Source of the DNA: CAZUQP01 sp964622455
Lineage (GTDB): Bacteria > Pseudomonadota > Gammaproteobacteria > DSM-16500
DNA: 52,086 nucleotides
Direction: 5' to 3'
Assembly (NCBI GenBank): GCA_964622455.1
Contig: CAZUQP010000042.1
Coordinates: 1 to 52,086 of the forward strand
The translations under genes were made by a program, and so were the position numbers. Shown here in pieces: positions 51,963 to 52,086 of the stretch (positions within the stretch are counted from its first letter, which is position 1; every line of letters starts with the position of its first letter). The notes beneath the pieces were generated by a model. The model was not told the origin of the DNA, did not search any database, and worked only from the letters and a program-made list of their open reading frames with translations.

Positions 51963-52039
51963 GGTGGGCGTAGCTCAGCTGGTAGAGCTCCGGATTGTGA
52001 TTCCGGCCGTCGTGGGTTCGAGCCCCATCGTCCACCCCA
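51963..52039 (+). tRNA. tRNA-His (GUG)
   Basis: Acceptor GTGGGCG pairs with CGTCCAC, and the extra G at position -1 (51963) pairs with discriminator C at 52036, the histidine tRNA identity feature. The anticodon loop ATTGTGATT carries GTG. The T-arm has GTTCGAGCC and the CCA end is encoded (52037-52039). Confidence 0.97.
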
Positions 52040-52086
52040 TTTCATCTTTGCTCTCAGTTGCTAATTATAGGATAATTAACTTTATT

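Overview
The window looks like chromosomal DNA of an AT-rich gammaproteobacterium, most likely of the order Legionellales (Coxiella/Aquicella-like). This is inferred from gene order (kdsD-kdsC-lptC-lptA-lptB-hpf-HPr; rlmD-relA-barA; mlaFEDCB), five major-facilitator transporters in 52 kb, a short Mip-like FKBP isomerase, a secreted Sel1-repeat protein and a LetS/BarA-type hybrid kinase. No database search was possible, so family names rest on motif and sequence recognition.

Region 1 (1-7112) is the accessory part: a complete CRISPR-Cas locus read on the minus strand. Its five genes are cas1, a cas2-cas3 fusion, cas7fv, cas5fv and cas6f, followed by a leader and an array of eight identical 28-bp repeats that runs off the left edge. 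There is no large subunit (Cas8f/Csy1), so this is the minimal type I-F2 (I-Fv) variant. The leader holds an IHF consensus site and an 11-bp inverted repeat.

Region 2 (7368-18208) carries L-serine dehydratase, two MFS transporters, a large MscS/MscK-like channel, a small lipoprotein, and the TldD/PmbA protease pair with a small secreted polar protein gene lying between them on the other strand. Region 3 (18235-25538) is a cell-envelope block. One operon makes Kdo precursor and exports LPS (kdsD, kdsC, lptCAB) and continues into hpf and an HPr-like gene. Divergent to it are a PspC-domain gene and the mla phospholipid-transport operon. Region 4 (25556-32898) holds FKBP, YceI with cytochrome b561, an EmrAB-like efflux pair, a polysaccharide deacetylase, a 234-bp element bounded by perfect 46-bp inverted repeats, and a repair set (MsrB-MsrA fusion, glyoxalase II, Ogt).

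Region 5 (32951-40080) has a GT2 transferase, an ArnT-like transferase and a YdjC-type deacetylase, a trio that resembles the Francisella FlmF2/FlmK/NaxD lipid A amino-sugar route. CspA, TtcA, an alanine dehydrogenase-family protein and an atypical POT transporter follow. Region 6 (40235-46675) is the rlmD-relA-barA unit (stringent response plus Gac/Let-type signalling), with a probable 6S RNA gene divergent from it. Region 7 (46755-52086) has rocD, a Sel1-repeat protein, a sugar transporter, folD and three tRNAs (Pro, Arg, His).

The two stretches longer than 300 bases without a protein gene are 30275-30609 (the inverted-repeat element) and 46361-46754 (the probable 6S RNA and two promoters).
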